Origin: Psychrobacter pacificensis
GTDB taxonomy: Bacteria > Pseudomonadota > Gammaproteobacteria > Pseudomonadales > Moraxellaceae
Direction: 5' to 3'
Assembly (NCBI RefSeq): GCF_900101915.1
Contig: NZ_FNAL01000020.1
Location: forward strand, 1 to 53,840
DNA length: 53,840 nt
Below the pieces are notes generated by a model. It did no database searches, was not told where the DNA came from, and saw only the letters and a list, made by a program, of their open reading frames with translations. Positions 28,079 to 36,442 of this stretch are shown piece after piece. Both the position numbers and the translations under genes were made by a program. The first letter of the stretch is position 1; the number at the start of each line of letters is the position of its first letter.

Positions 28079-29170
28079 ATGACAGACGTAGCTCGTTATC
28101 AACAAAAGAGTAAAACCCTTAGTGCCTTGAGCATTGCTGGCGTTGCTCTGACATTGGGTCTAGCTGGCTGTAGCAACAGTGAGACTACTGAGGCGGCAGC
28201 TGACGGTTCAGCGACGACAGAAGGGCAGAATATTGAGCTACTCAATGTCTCATACGATGTGGCACGTGACTTCTATAAAGACTACAACCCTTTGTTTGTT
28301 GAGCACTATAAAGCTGAGCATCCAGACAGCAAGATTCTAATCAAGCAGTCACATGGCGGCTCAAGCAAACAGGCATTGTCTGTCGCAAATGGTCTACAAG
28401 CCGATGTTGCCACCATGAACCAAGGCTCTGATATCGAGCTACTTGAGAAAAAAGGCTTGGTTGAGTCAGATTGGGAAAGCAAATTCCCTGATAACGCAGT
28501 GCCGTTTACCAGTACGATCGTATTTTTGGTACGTAAAGACAATCCAGAAAATATCAAAGACTGGGAAGATTTGACCAAAGACGGTGTTGAGATTGTCATG
28601 GCCAATCCAAAGGTCACAGGTAACGGTCGTTATGCATTCTTAGGCGCTTACGGTTATGGTCTACATGCTTTTAATCAAGATGAAACAAAAGCTCAAGGCT
28701 ACGTCAAAGACATGCTAAAAAATGTCAAAGTCTATGAAAACGGCGGACGTGCCGCGACAACGACTTTCGTACAGCGCGGTATCGGTGATGTATTGGTCAC
28801 TTTTGAAAACGAGGCCAACCTTGCAGCGACTGATTTTGGTGCGGGTCAAGTAGATATCGTTTATCCAAAATACTCAATCAAATCAGAAAGCCCTGTGGCA
28901 GTTGTGAAGACGGTAACAGACAAAAAAGGTACCACAGACGCGGCCAAAGCGTATCTTGATTACTTGTGGAGTGAGCCTGCTCAGCAACTAGCAGCCGATT
29001 TATACTTACGTCCTAGCGTTAAGAGCGTTCTTGACAAAAACAGTGACAAATTGCCACCTGTTGAAACTTTCCGCCCGAACGATGCCTTTGGCACATGGGA
29101 TGAGATCATGAGCACCTACTTCAGTGATGGCGGTGTGTTTGATCAGTTGGCTGTTAATGCGCCGCAGTAA
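28079..29170 (+). CDS. sbp: Sulfate-binding lipoprotein of ABC transporter (paralogue 2)
   Basis: A 363-residue paralogue of the preceding gene, with the same motifs in the same order (LLNVSYDVARDFYKDYN, QSHGGSSKQALSVANG, GRYAFLGAYGYGLHAF, VDIVYPKYSI) and a lipobox ending at Cys31 (LGLAGC). The start at 28079 is chosen because it gives a standard signal peptide and has GAGG 5 bases upstream; the frame upstream of it has no family match. Duplication followed by divergence may give different anion preferences, for example sulfate and thiosulfate, but this cannot be read from sequence. A hairpin follows before cysT. Confidence 0.93.
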   Translation: MTDVARYQQKSKTLSALSIAGVALTLGLAGCSNSETTEAAADGSATTEGQNIELLNVSYDVARDFYKDYNPLFVEHYKAEHPDSKILIKQSHGGSSKQALSVANGLQADVATMNQGSDIELLEKKGLVESDWESKFPDNAVPFTSTIVFLVRKDNPENIKDWEDLTKDGVEIVMANPKVTGNGRYAFLGAYGYGLHAFNQDETKAQGYVKDMLKNVKVYENGGRAATTTFVQRGIGDVLVTFENEANLAATDFGAGQVDIVYPKYSIKSESPVAVVKTVTDKKGTTDAAKAYLDYLWSEPAQQLAADLYLRPSVKSVLDKNSDKLPPVETFRPNDAFGTWDEIMSTYFSDGGVFDQLAVNAPQ

Positions 29171-29259
29171 TCGCCTGCTACGTATATAAGAACTGCTAGT
29201 GCGCTAACCACTAAAACTGGTTGAAGCAGTTAATCGTACAGTCAGTCATTAAGCACCCC

Positions 29260-29294
29260 ATAAAGGACATGGTCGTATGCACTATGTCCTTTAT
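29260..29294 (+). promoter_or_regulatory. Intercistronic hairpin between sbp paralogue 2 and cysT
   Basis: ATAAAGGACAT (29260-29270) pairs perfectly with ATGTCCTTTAT (29284-29294) around a 13-base loop. No T run follows, so it is more likely a partial terminator or an mRNA-stabilising structure that lets the binding protein be made in excess over the permease. Confidence 0.6.
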
Positions 29295-29397
29295 ATTGTA
29301 AGCCGACCAATAATAATTTTAATAACAGTTGTGATAATAATGGTCTTACGGTGAGCACCCTCGCTAAGTACCATCAGTTAGGCAATAGGACATCACT

Positions 29398-30282
29398 ATG
29401 AGTGCAACATCTTCTTCTGCCAGCAAACCCACCAACAAAAAAGGGTGGTTGACACGCTTGCGTCAGCGCAATGTGCTACCTGGGTTTGGTCTGAGCATGG
29501 GCATCACTGTCTTTAGTTTGTCATTACTAGTGGTGCTACCGTTTGCCATGATGGCCTATACCACAACTCAGATGGGTTGGACGGGTTTTTGGGAAACCAT
29601 CACCCAGCCGCAAGTCACTGCTGCAATTAAGCTCAGCTTATGGATGTCATTTTTGGCGATGCTGACCAATATGGTCTTTGGTACACTGGTTGCGTGGGTA
29701 CTTGTCCGCTATGAGTTTTGGGGTAAGTCGTTAATTAATGCCTTGGTTGATTTGCCATTTGCACTACCAACCGCCGTTACAGGTATCTCGCTTGCGACGC
29801 TATACGCGCCTAATGGCTTGATTGGTCAATGGTTTGCCAAGTTCGATATTCAGGTCGCCTTTACGCCGATAGGTATTTGGCTAGCATTGGTTGTGGTGAG
29901 CTTTCCCTTTATCGTCCGTGCAGTACAACCAGTACTCGCAGAGCTATCGGTTGAGTTTGAAGAAGCCGCAGCTGTATTGGGTGCCAATCGCTTAACCACT
30001 TTTCGTAAAGTGATTTTGCCAGAACTACTGCCTGCACTACTAATGGGCGCAGGTATGATGTTTGCCCGTGCTACTGGCGAGTATGGCTCCGTTATTTTTA
30101 TCGCGGGTAATATTCCGATGCAGTCTGAGATTTTGCCGCTCATCATTATCAGTAAACTTGAGCAGTTCGATGTTCAAGGCGCTTCTGCGGTTGCACTGTT
30201 TATGCTACTCATCTCATTTGTGATTTTATTGACCATCAATATCATGCAGTGGAAACTGTCACGCCGCGTAGGAGCTCGCTAA
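29398..30282 (+). CDS. cysT: Sulfate/thiosulfate ABC transporter permease CysT
   Basis: A 294-residue inner-membrane permease with about six membrane helices, the first at about 30-55. The cytoplasmic EAA loop, which docks on the ATPase, reads EEAAAVLGANRLTTFRKV at about 189-206. It forms the transport pore with CysW. The cysW start comes one base after its stop codon, so the two are translationally coupled. Confidence 0.95.
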   Translation: MSATSSSASKPTNKKGWLTRLRQRNVLPGFGLSMGITVFSLSLLVVLPFAMMAYTTTQMGWTGFWETITQPQVTAAIKLSLWMSFLAMLTNMVFGTLVAWVLVRYEFWGKSLINALVDLPFALPTAVTGISLATLYAPNGLIGQWFAKFDIQVAFTPIGIWLALVVVSFPFIVRAVQPVLAELSVEFEEAAAVLGANRLTTFRKVILPELLPALLMGAGMMFARATGEYGSVIFIAGNIPMQSEILPLIIISKLEQFDVQGASAVALFMLLISFVILLTINIMQWKLSRRVGAR

Positions 30283-30283
30283 T

Positions 30284-31222
30284 ATGCAAATATCTAATAG
30301 CTACGACTACCAAAGTAACGCTGCGACCAAAGACACGCCATGGATACGCCGTACCTTTATTGTGATCGCTGTGCTGTTTATGGTCTTAATGCTGGTGGTG
30401 CCATTATTGGCTGTGTTTTATGAGGCTTTTAAAAACGGCTGGCAGTTATATCTTGCGTCATTGGTTGACCCTGAGGCATTACAAGCGATCAAACTGACAT
30501 TGATCACAGCGGCGATTGTTTTACCGATCAACATGGTCATGGGTATTGCGATTGCGTGGTTGGTCACACGCTATCAGTTTAAAGGTAAGCAGCTGGTCAC
30601 CACCTTACTTGATTTACCATTTTCCGTATCACCTGTCGTTGCCGGTTTGATGTTTGTGCTGCTATTCGGAATGAACTCTACGATTGGTGGCTGGCTTGAG
30701 AGCATGGGTTTTCAGGTGATCTATGCAGTACCTGGTATTATTCTGGCGACGCTATTTGTGACCTTTCCGTTTGTGGCACGTGAGCTGATACCATTGATGC
30801 AGACCCAAGGCGACTCTGAAGAGCAAGCCGCATTAACCTTGGGTGCGACTGGCTGGCAGACTTTTTGGCATGTGACATTGCCTAATATTAAATGGGCGCT
30901 GCTGTATGGTTTAATTTTGACCAATGCACGTGCGATGGGCGAGTTTGGTGCGGTCAGTGTGGTATCTGGTCACATTCGCGGTGAGACTAATACCATGCCG
31001 CTATTGGTTGAGATTGCCTATAATGATTATAACTTTACCGCTGCATTTGCCTTATCGAGCTTACTTGCCGCACTTGCCTTAGTGACGCTACTGATTCAGC
31101 AAGTCATGACCAAAGTACAAGAGCGAAAATTTGCTAAGTCTGAACGTTTGGCGGCTGCCCCTGAGCTACCAGTGAGTGCCAATGCGACGACGTCAACGGC
31201 TGAGAGTGCTAGTAAGCTATAA
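30284..31222 (+). CDS. cysW: Sulfate/thiosulfate ABC transporter permease CysW
   Basis: A 312-residue permease with about six membrane helices, the first at about 25-48. The EAA loop is EQAALTLGATGWQTFWHV at about 184-201. The last 25 residues are a polar Ala/Ser/Thr-rich tail. AGGAG inside the end of cysT serves as its ribosome site. The partners are CysT and CysA. Confidence 0.95.
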   Translation: MQISNSYDYQSNAATKDTPWIRRTFIVIAVLFMVLMLVVPLLAVFYEAFKNGWQLYLASLVDPEALQAIKLTLITAAIVLPINMVMGIAIAWLVTRYQFKGKQLVTTLLDLPFSVSPVVAGLMFVLLFGMNSTIGGWLESMGFQVIYAVPGIILATLFVTFPFVARELIPLMQTQGDSEEQAALTLGATGWQTFWHVTLPNIKWALLYGLILTNARAMGEFGAVSVVSGHIRGETNTMPLLVEIAYNDYNFTAAFALSSLLAALALVTLLIQQVMTKVQERKFAKSERLAAAPELPVSANATTSTAESASKL

Positions 31223-31319
31223 GTTGTTTGGGTAAGTATTCAGGATTGTTCAATCATATTGACACAGTCGTTAAGACATCAGTCTCAATACGACAAAAGA
31301 TATTATAAGAGATACCATT

Positions 31320-32042
31320 ATGAGCATTGAGATTCGCAACGTTAATAAAAAATTTGGTGACTTTACGGCTTTAGACAATATCAATATTACTGTGCCAACT
31401 GGCAAGCTGACGACCTTGCTAGGTCCATCAGGCTGCGGTAAGACCACATTGCTACGTATCATTGCGGGTCTGGAATATGCCGACTCTGGACAGGTACTGT
31501 TTGATGAGATGGATGTCACCAATACGCCAGTACAGAAGCGTCATATTGGCTTTATGTTTCAGCATTATGCGTTGTTCCGTCATAAGAACATCGCAGATAA
31601 CGTTGCCTTTGGATTGACGTTACTACCAAAGAATGAACGTCCTAGCAAAGCGGATATCGATAAGCGCGTGGCAGAGCTGTTAGATCTGGTACAGCTCCCA
31701 CAAGTTGCCAATGCGTATCCGCACCAACTGTCAGGCGGTCAGCGTCAGCGTATTGCACTAGCACGGGCACTTGCGGTCAAGCCAAAGCTACTATTGCTGG
31801 ATGAGCCATTTGGTGCGTTAGATGCCAAAGTACGTAAAGAGCTGCGCACTTGGCTAAAGAATATCCACCACGAGCTTGGTATCACAAGTATTATGGTGAC
31901 CCATGATCAAGAAGAAGCCCGCGCCGTCTCTGACGAGATCGTCGTCATGAATCAAGGTAGAGTAGAGCAGGTAGGAACGTCAGAGGAGCTGATACACCAG
32001 CCAGCTAATGCCTTTATCAGCGACTTCTTAGATTTGGCTTAG
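31320..32042 (+). CDS. cysA: Sulfate/thiosulfate ABC transporter ATPase CysA (short form)
   Basis: A 240-residue ABC ATPase with Walker [10 protein letters not shown] (about 34), Q-loop FQHYALFRH, signature [16 protein letters not shown] (about 138-153), Walker [13 protein letters not shown] and H-loop VTHDQEEAR. It energises CysT/CysW. It ends after the nucleotide-binding domain, about 100 residues before the end of typical CysA (about 330-365 residues), so the C-terminal TOBE-type regulatory domain is missing. The stop is followed by normal intergenic sequence and a terminator, so this looks like a stable short form rather than a fresh truncation. It lies 97 bases after cysW. Confidence 0.93.
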   Translation: MSIEIRNVNKKFGDFTALDNINITVPTGKLTTLLGPSGCGKTTLLRIIAGLEYADSGQVLFDEMDVTNTPVQKRHIGFMFQHYALFRHKNIADNVAFGLTLLPKNERPSKADIDKRVAELLDLVQLPQVANAYPHQLSGGQRQRIALARALAVKPKLLLLDEPFGALDAKVRKELRTWLKNIHHELGITSIMVTHDQEEARAVSDEIVVMNQGRVEQVGTSEELIHQPANAFISDFLDLA

Positions 32043-32083
32043 CGGCTCAGCTTTTATCTCACTGTCATTCATAACTGATGAGA

Positions 32084-32118
32084 CAAAAAAATCCTACTTA
32101 GGTAGGATTTTTTTTTGG
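32084..32118. terminator. Terminator after cysA
   Basis: ATCCTAC (32091-32097) pairs with GTAGGAT (32102-32108), extended by seven A on the left and nine T on the right. Bidirectional; also serves the convergent ArsR-family gene. Confidence 0.92.
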
Positions 32119-32169
32119 CTTGTTGAATCATACAGAATGCAATTAACTACACTTGTCTATCTATAACAT

Positions 32170-32499
32170 TTAAGCAAGTCTCGATTCATCTTTATCTGAA
32201 TCACTTGGAGAGAGTTGATCATAAGTGATATTCAAGATGTCTTGACACCATTCTGGTAAGTCATCAGCGACTTCATACCACATCCATGTACCGTCACGTA
32301 CACAGCTTAAGATACCCAGTTTTTTCAAATGGTTCAAATGACGCGATATCGTTGGTTGCGGTTGATCAAGCATGTCTACCAAATCACCCACGCAACGTGC
32401 TTCTTTTTTAAAAAGAATTTGAAATATTTTTAGGCGTGTTTGATCAGATAGGACTTTGAACAAATCGATAGGTCGTATCGTAAAATTATTATCAGACAT
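32170..32499 (-). CDS. ArsR-family transcriptional regulator
   Basis: A 109-residue winged helix-turn-helix repressor: KVLSDQTRLKIFQIL (about 14-28), recognition region QPQPTISRHLNHLKKLGIL (about 47-65), then the beta wing VRDGTWMWYEV. At the helix-3 metal site, where ArsR/SmtB sensors have ELCVCDL, this protein has EARCVGDL, with one cysteine only. Further possible ligands are a Cys near residue 68 (LSCVRDG) and one near residue 84 (PEWCQD). It may therefore sense a metal(loid), redox state or another signal. It diverges from the Fur-controlled bfd gene. Target unknown. Confidence 0.88.
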   Translation of the reverse strand: MSDNNFTIRPIDLFKVLSDQTRLKIFQILFKKEARCVGDLVDMLDQPQPTISRHLNHLKKLGILSCVRDGTWMWYEVADDLPEWCQDILNITYDQLSPSDSDKDESRLA

Positions 32500-32805
32500 A
32501 GGAAAATTCCAATGGACTTCGTTTATAGGGGTTCAATATAATAGCAGTTATCTAGAAAATCGATTAAAAAATAAGCAAAATTACAGTTCGTCGTTAATTT
32601 ACTACCTTCTATAATATTCGGTTACATGGACGCTTATAGCCACTTACATAGGTGAATGGTGCGAAATACAACTGTACCATCACGACCAAAAAAGTTCCGA
32701 ATGTTATTGAAAATGATAACAATTATCGTTATTATACTGCATGTAATCAGCGTGATGCTAAGCAAGTAGTCGCTATCAAATAGTGGTAATCAGAGGAGCC
32801 AATCC
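32500..32805. other. Divergent regulatory region between the ArsR gene and bfd
   Basis: About 306 AT-rich bases with the Fur box at 32709-32727 and a probable bfd -10, TATACT, at 32733-32738. Nothing else is recognised. Confidence 0.6.
32709..32727 (+). promoter_or_regulatory. Fur box upstream of bfd
   Basis: GAAAATGATAACAATTATC matches the classical 19-bp Fur consensus at 16 of 19 positions. It lies just upstream of the probable -10 (TATACT, 32733-32738), where bound Fe-Fur would block RNA polymerase. Predicts derepression of bfd in iron limitation. Confidence 0.8.
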
Positions 32806-32997
32806 ATGTACGTATGTATCTGTAATAACGTCAAAGAAAAGCAAATCCAAGCAGCCATTGCTTCTGGTGTAGATACCCTTGATGGTCTAAAAGACACTCT
32901 CGACGTTGCAACTTGCTGTGGATGCTGTGAGCCTATGGTCAATGATTACTTAGACGAACATCACGCAGCACTCGATGTCTTAGCGTATGCAGTATAA
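32806..32997 (+). CDS. bfd: Bacterioferritin-associated ferredoxin
   Basis: A 63-residue [2Fe-2S] protein that passes electrons to bacterioferritin to reduce and release stored iron. Four cysteines bind the cluster: Cys4 and Cys6 (MYVCICN) and two of those in CCGCC near residues 44-48. Length equals E. coli Bfd. AGAGG precedes the start. Regulated by the Fur box upstream and followed by the two bacterioferritin genes, its expected partners. Confidence 0.95.
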   Translation: MYVCICNNVKEKQIQAAIASGVDTLDGLKDTLDVATCCGCCEPMVNDYLDEHHAALDVLAYAV

Positions 32998-33371
32998 CTA
33001 CTTTTAGCTTAGTCGATCTTATCTCTAATCCAACCAAATATATTCAATATATTGCATCTATTCTTTTATTATACATAAGGAGTAAATAGCAGGCGTCCAT
33101 ATAACCTCATAGATATGCCAACATCGCTGCTATCAATATGTATCAAGTATCGTAACTGACAACTGTAGCTAATTACAATTCTCAATTAGCATCTTATTCT
33201 TAGTTCACAACATTACATGCCAGGTGACGACTGTATGCTACTATATCTGTCAAAGATTGTAAGACGTTTTATTGATTTGACCCTTTACTGATCAGTTTAC
33301 GTATTTAGGTATCTTTATATATAAAAATATGAATATATAGATCGGCAAAAACATATAGAGGAGTGTGCATT
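32998..33371. other. Intergenic stretch between bfd and bfrA
   Basis: About 370 AT-rich bases with no gene. No terminator hairpin or Fur-like box is evident; the promoter of the bacterioferritin pair is probably here but cannot be pinned down. Confidence 0.4.
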
Positions 33372-33860
33372 ATGAAAGGCAGTCAAAAAGTTATTGATTA
33401 TTTAAATTTCTTGTTAGGCGGCGAGCTGGCGGCACGTGACCAGTATTTTATTCACTCAGAGATGTATGCTGAATGGCATTATGGCAAATTGTACGATCGT
33501 ATCCATCATGAAATGGAAGACGAAACACTACACGCACAAGCAATTATTCGTCGCATTCTCATGCTGAGTGGTACACCTAACATGACGATCGATCAGGTCA
33601 ATATCGGCAGCACGGTTCCTGAGATGCTACAGATTGATCTTGATTTAGAATATAAAGTACAAAAACATCTAAAAGAAGGCATTGCGCTTTGTGAAGCAGA
33701 GCACGACTATGTCACACGTGAGATGCTTGTTGAGCAGCTAAAAGATACGGAAGAAGACCATGCGCATTGGCTTGAACAACAGTTACGCTTAATTGACATG
33801 ATTGGTCTGCCTAATTATCTACAGACCCAGATGGCTGAAGTCACTCCTAATCTTGTTTGA
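33372..33860 (+). CDS. bfrA: Bacterioferritin, ferroxidase-type subunit lacking the haem methionine
   Basis: A 162-residue four-helix ferritin subunit. By numbering against E. coli Bfr, the diiron ferroxidase ligands are present: Glu18 (GGELAA), Glu51 and His54 (DETLHA), Glu94 (LDLE), and the EEDH motif giving the Glu127/His130 equivalents. The haem-ligating Met52 is Thr. This is the pattern of the alpha subunit of heteropolymeric bacterioferritins described in Pseudomonas putida. The start at 33372 (MKGSQK) is chosen because AGAGGAG lies 8 bases upstream. bfrB follows after 62 bases. Confidence 0.93.
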   Translation: MKGSQKVIDYLNFLLGGELAARDQYFIHSEMYAEWHYGKLYDRIHHEMEDETLHAQAIIRRILMLSGTPNMTIDQVNIGSTVPEMLQIDLDLEYKVQKHLKEGIALCEAEHDYVTREMLVEQLKDTEEDHAHWLEQQLRLIDMIGLPNYLQTQMAEVTPNLV

Positions 33861-33922
33861 TATCATCATAGATACGAATAAAAACTATAGTATTTAATAT
33901 AAATAAGAAAGGGAGAGAGATT

Positions 33923-34405
33923 ATGAAAGGGGATAAAGAGGTCATTCGTGCATTAAACAAGGTACTTGGTCAATCATTAATTGCGATTAACCAGTATTTC
34001 TTGCACGCACGTATCGTCCGTCATTGGGGCTTAGAAGCGCTTAACGACTCACTTTATAAGCAGTCTATCGCTGAGATGAAATGGTCAGATGATTTGATTG
34101 CGCGTATCTTGCTGTTAGGTGGTTTACCTAACTTACAGGAATTGGGTAAGGTATTGGTCGGCGAGGATGTGCCAGAAGTGATTGATTGCAACTTGCGTTT
34201 AGAAAAACAAAAATTCAGTATCATTACGGATGCGATTACCCTATGCGAGACAAAGTCTGACTATGTGTCTCGTCACCTACTGGTTACGATAAAAGATGGT
34301 AATGAAGAATACCAGGATTGGCTAGAGACGCAAGAAGATTTGATAGAAAGTATGGGTGCAGAACGCTATATTCAATCACAAATCAGTGATGATGACGAGC
34401 CATAA
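33923..34405 (+). CDS. bfrB: Bacterioferritin, haem-binding subunit with a degraded ferroxidase site
   Basis: A 160-residue ferritin subunit beginning MKGDKEVIRALNKVLGQ. Met52, the axial haem ligand, is present (AEMKW), but ferroxidase positions are altered: Glu18 is Ser (GQSLIA), His54 is Trp, and the His130 position reads Tyr (EEYQDW). Glu51 and Glu94 remain. It is the mirror image of bfrA and matches the beta subunit of mixed alpha/beta bacterioferritins, in which haem sits between subunits and helps electrons from Bfd reach the core. GGGAGAG lies upstream. A terminator follows. Confidence 0.93.
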   Translation: MKGDKEVIRALNKVLGQSLIAINQYFLHARIVRHWGLEALNDSLYKQSIAEMKWSDDLIARILLLGGLPNLQELGKVLVGEDVPEVIDCNLRLEKQKFSIITDAITLCETKSDYVSRHLLVTIKDGNEEYQDWLETQEDLIESMGAERYIQSQISDDDEP

Positions 34406-34454
34406 GTAATTTGTCTTAATTAGCATTCGTCTCAATCAGCAATGAAACAAACTT

Positions 34455-34500
34455 GCCAGCGTGTGATTGGTTTTTAACCAAAATACACGCTGGCTTTTTA
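34455..34500 (+). terminator. Terminator after bfrB
   Basis: GCCAGCGTGT (34455-34464) pairs with ACACGCTGGC (34485-34494), with an inner TTGGTT/AACCAA stem, followed by TTTTTA. It is also positioned to stop the convergent transporter gene. Confidence 0.9.
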
Positions 34501-34561
34501 CGTTTAGAAACCACTAAAGGCTTATATGCGGCAATCAGCTTTTAAGTATTTACCGAGGTAG

Positions 34562-35938
34562 TTAGTACAAACCACGCCCATCTTCTGGTTTTAACCGTAA
34601 AAAGCCCAATCCTGAGAGAATAGTAAAGCCGCCCAGTATCCAATAAGTGACCTGAAAAGCAAGTAAGGTATCTACTTGAAACCGATCACGTAACAAGTTG
34701 AGCAGTGCGGCACCAAAGGCAATACCCAATCCGATTGCCATTTGCTGATTGACGGCCATTAAGCTGTTGCCACTACTGGTCTGTGCCCCTTGTAGATCGC
34801 CGATAGTGATGGTATTCATGGCACTGAACTGGATTGAGTTACAAACACCAATCACAATCAGCACCGGAATCATCCATGGCCACTGCGCCGCATCTGAGAA
34901 CTGTCCTAGTACAATAATCAGTAAACCCAAAATAAGGGTGTTGTATACCAATACCACGCGATAGCTGTAACGCTGGATAATTTTGCTGACAAAGGGTTTT
35001 ATCCCAAGTGCACCAACTGCAATGGGTGCTAATAACCAGCCTGCCTGCGAAGGCGTGTATTCAAAAACGACTTGTAATAGTAATGGTAATAAAAAAGGCA
35101 CGGCACTGATGCCAATACGCGTGGATAGATTGCCAGTAATACCAATACGAAAAGTGGGCACATTAAAGAGTGTCAAAGAAAATAGCGGCGCAACATGGCG
35201 TTTGGCATGCCATACATAGGCCAGTAAAAAACCAATCGATGCGGCAGCTAGCAATAGCGCATTGTAACCGTGACCCACTTTTGAACCCATCTCAACTGCC
35301 AAGGTTAAGGCGCACGCACCCAATGCAAACAGCCCAAAACCGACCCAGTCTAAAGACTGCTTATCCCCAAACAGCGCAGGTATGAGTTTTTTGCCAATGA
35401 CAAACCCCACCACACCCATCGGAATATTGATCAAAAATATCCAGTGCCAACTGGCATATTGGACCAAATACCCGCCAAGCAAGGGTCCAACCAGCGGCGC
35501 GACCAAGGCAGGAATCACTGCAAAATTCATTACCGTCAATAACTGATTACGTGGGTAGGACTTTACTAAAATCAAACGCCCAACTGGGGTCATCATAGCG
35601 CCGCCAATACCTTGTATCACCCGTGATGCGACCAAAAAATTTAAAGTAGAGGCCATCGCGCACAGCAGTGAGCCGATGCAAAATATCACAATAGCAGAGA
35701 GAAAAACGCGGCGCGTACCGTATTTGTCTGCCAAAAACCCACTAATTGGAATAAAAATTGCCAAGGTCAATGCATAGCTGATAACGGCCCACTGCATTTT
35801 TAACGGTGACTCATCTAATGCCAAGGCCATCTGCGGCAGTGCGGTGTTCAGGATAGTGGCATCCAGAATTTGCATGAATAGCGCCACTGCTAACACATAG
35901 GGTAGGTATTTATTTTGAGCTGGGGTGAGCGTCAGCAT
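34562..35938 (-). CDS. MFS multidrug-type exporter, DHA2 (EmrB/QacA, MdtD-like) family
   Basis: A 458-residue inner-membrane protein with about 14 predicted helices. Motif D1 is in helix 1 (LDATILNTALPQMA, about 26-39), motif A after helix 2 is GFLADKYGTRRVF, and the antiporter motif C region reads PLVGPLLGGYL (about 150-160), all typical of 14-TM drug/H+ antiporters. Closest by eye to E. coli MdtD. No membrane-fusion partner is adjacent, so it probably exports to the periplasm. Substrate unknown; no local regulator. Confidence 0.9.
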   Translation of the reverse strand: MLTLTPAQNKYLPYVLAVALFMQILDATILNTALPQMALALDESPLKMQWAVISYALTLAIFIPISGFLADKYGTRRVFLSAIVIFCIGSLLCAMASTLNFLVASRVIQGIGGAMMTPVGRLILVKSYPRNQLLTVMNFAVIPALVAPLVGPLLGGYLVQYASWHWIFLINIPMGVVGFVIGKKLIPALFGDKQSLDWVGFGLFALGACALTLAVEMGSKVGHGYNALLLAAASIGFLLAYVWHAKRHVAPLFSLTLFNVPTFRIGITGNLSTRIGISAVPFLLPLLLQVVFEYTPSQAGWLLAPIAVGALGIKPFVSKIIQRYSYRVVLVYNTLILGLLIIVLGQFSDAAQWPWMIPVLIVIGVCNSIQFSAMNTITIGDLQGAQTSSGNSLMAVNQQMAIGLGIAFGAALLNLLRDRFQVDTLLAFQVTYWILGGFTILSGLGFLRLKPEDGRGLY

Positions 35939-36442
35939 GTCAATCCCATTGGATATCTTATTATAAAATCGTGAGGTTCGCGTCTTTACGAACAGATTGC
36001 GCGATATAAGTTGAGTAGTATAAGAAAGCTTAGAGGGTAATTAAAGTGCCTCAAGGTAACGAAGCATTATGGCGGGCTTGGGTCATTGAGTGGTATGTCA
36101 TTAATCACAGTAAAATCGTAACATTGATTACAAGAGAAGACTTTAATATCAGCAGAGGTTATCGTTATAGTAAAGCCTAGCTAATAAATAGCATGGTAAT
36201 TAATAGAGAAATTAGCATGGCTATAGTGAATTCAGTATAAAAACGATACAGTGGGACTGGGATAAATTTTTCGCAGCATCGAGCAGCCTAGGCACAGCAC
36301 GCAAGGAAAATTTAGACCAGTCCCACCTTGATATATAATGTATCTGTTTTATTTAGGATTGACTATATCAAGAAAAACAGTACTAAGATAAGTAAAAGCT
36401 AATATAACCAAAAATAATGGCAATAATAACTAAGGATATTTT
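35939..36442. other. Divergent intergenic region with a MITE-like element
   Basis: About 500 bases between the exporter and yghU. The right third is the 146-bp palindromic element at 36222-36367. The left part is AT-rich with no recognisable gene. Confidence 0.6.
36222..36367. mobile_element. MITE-like palindromic element, type C (146 bp)
   Basis: Starts TATAGTGAATTC and ends GATTGACTATA; inside, TGGGACTGG (36252-36260) pairs with CCAGTCCCA (36317-36325) and flanking A/T tracts also match. It shares terminal TATAGT/ACTATA and TA flanks with the 107-bp copies but has a different interior, so it is a related subfamily. Non-coding. The right end lies about 75 bases before yghU. Confidence 0.7.
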
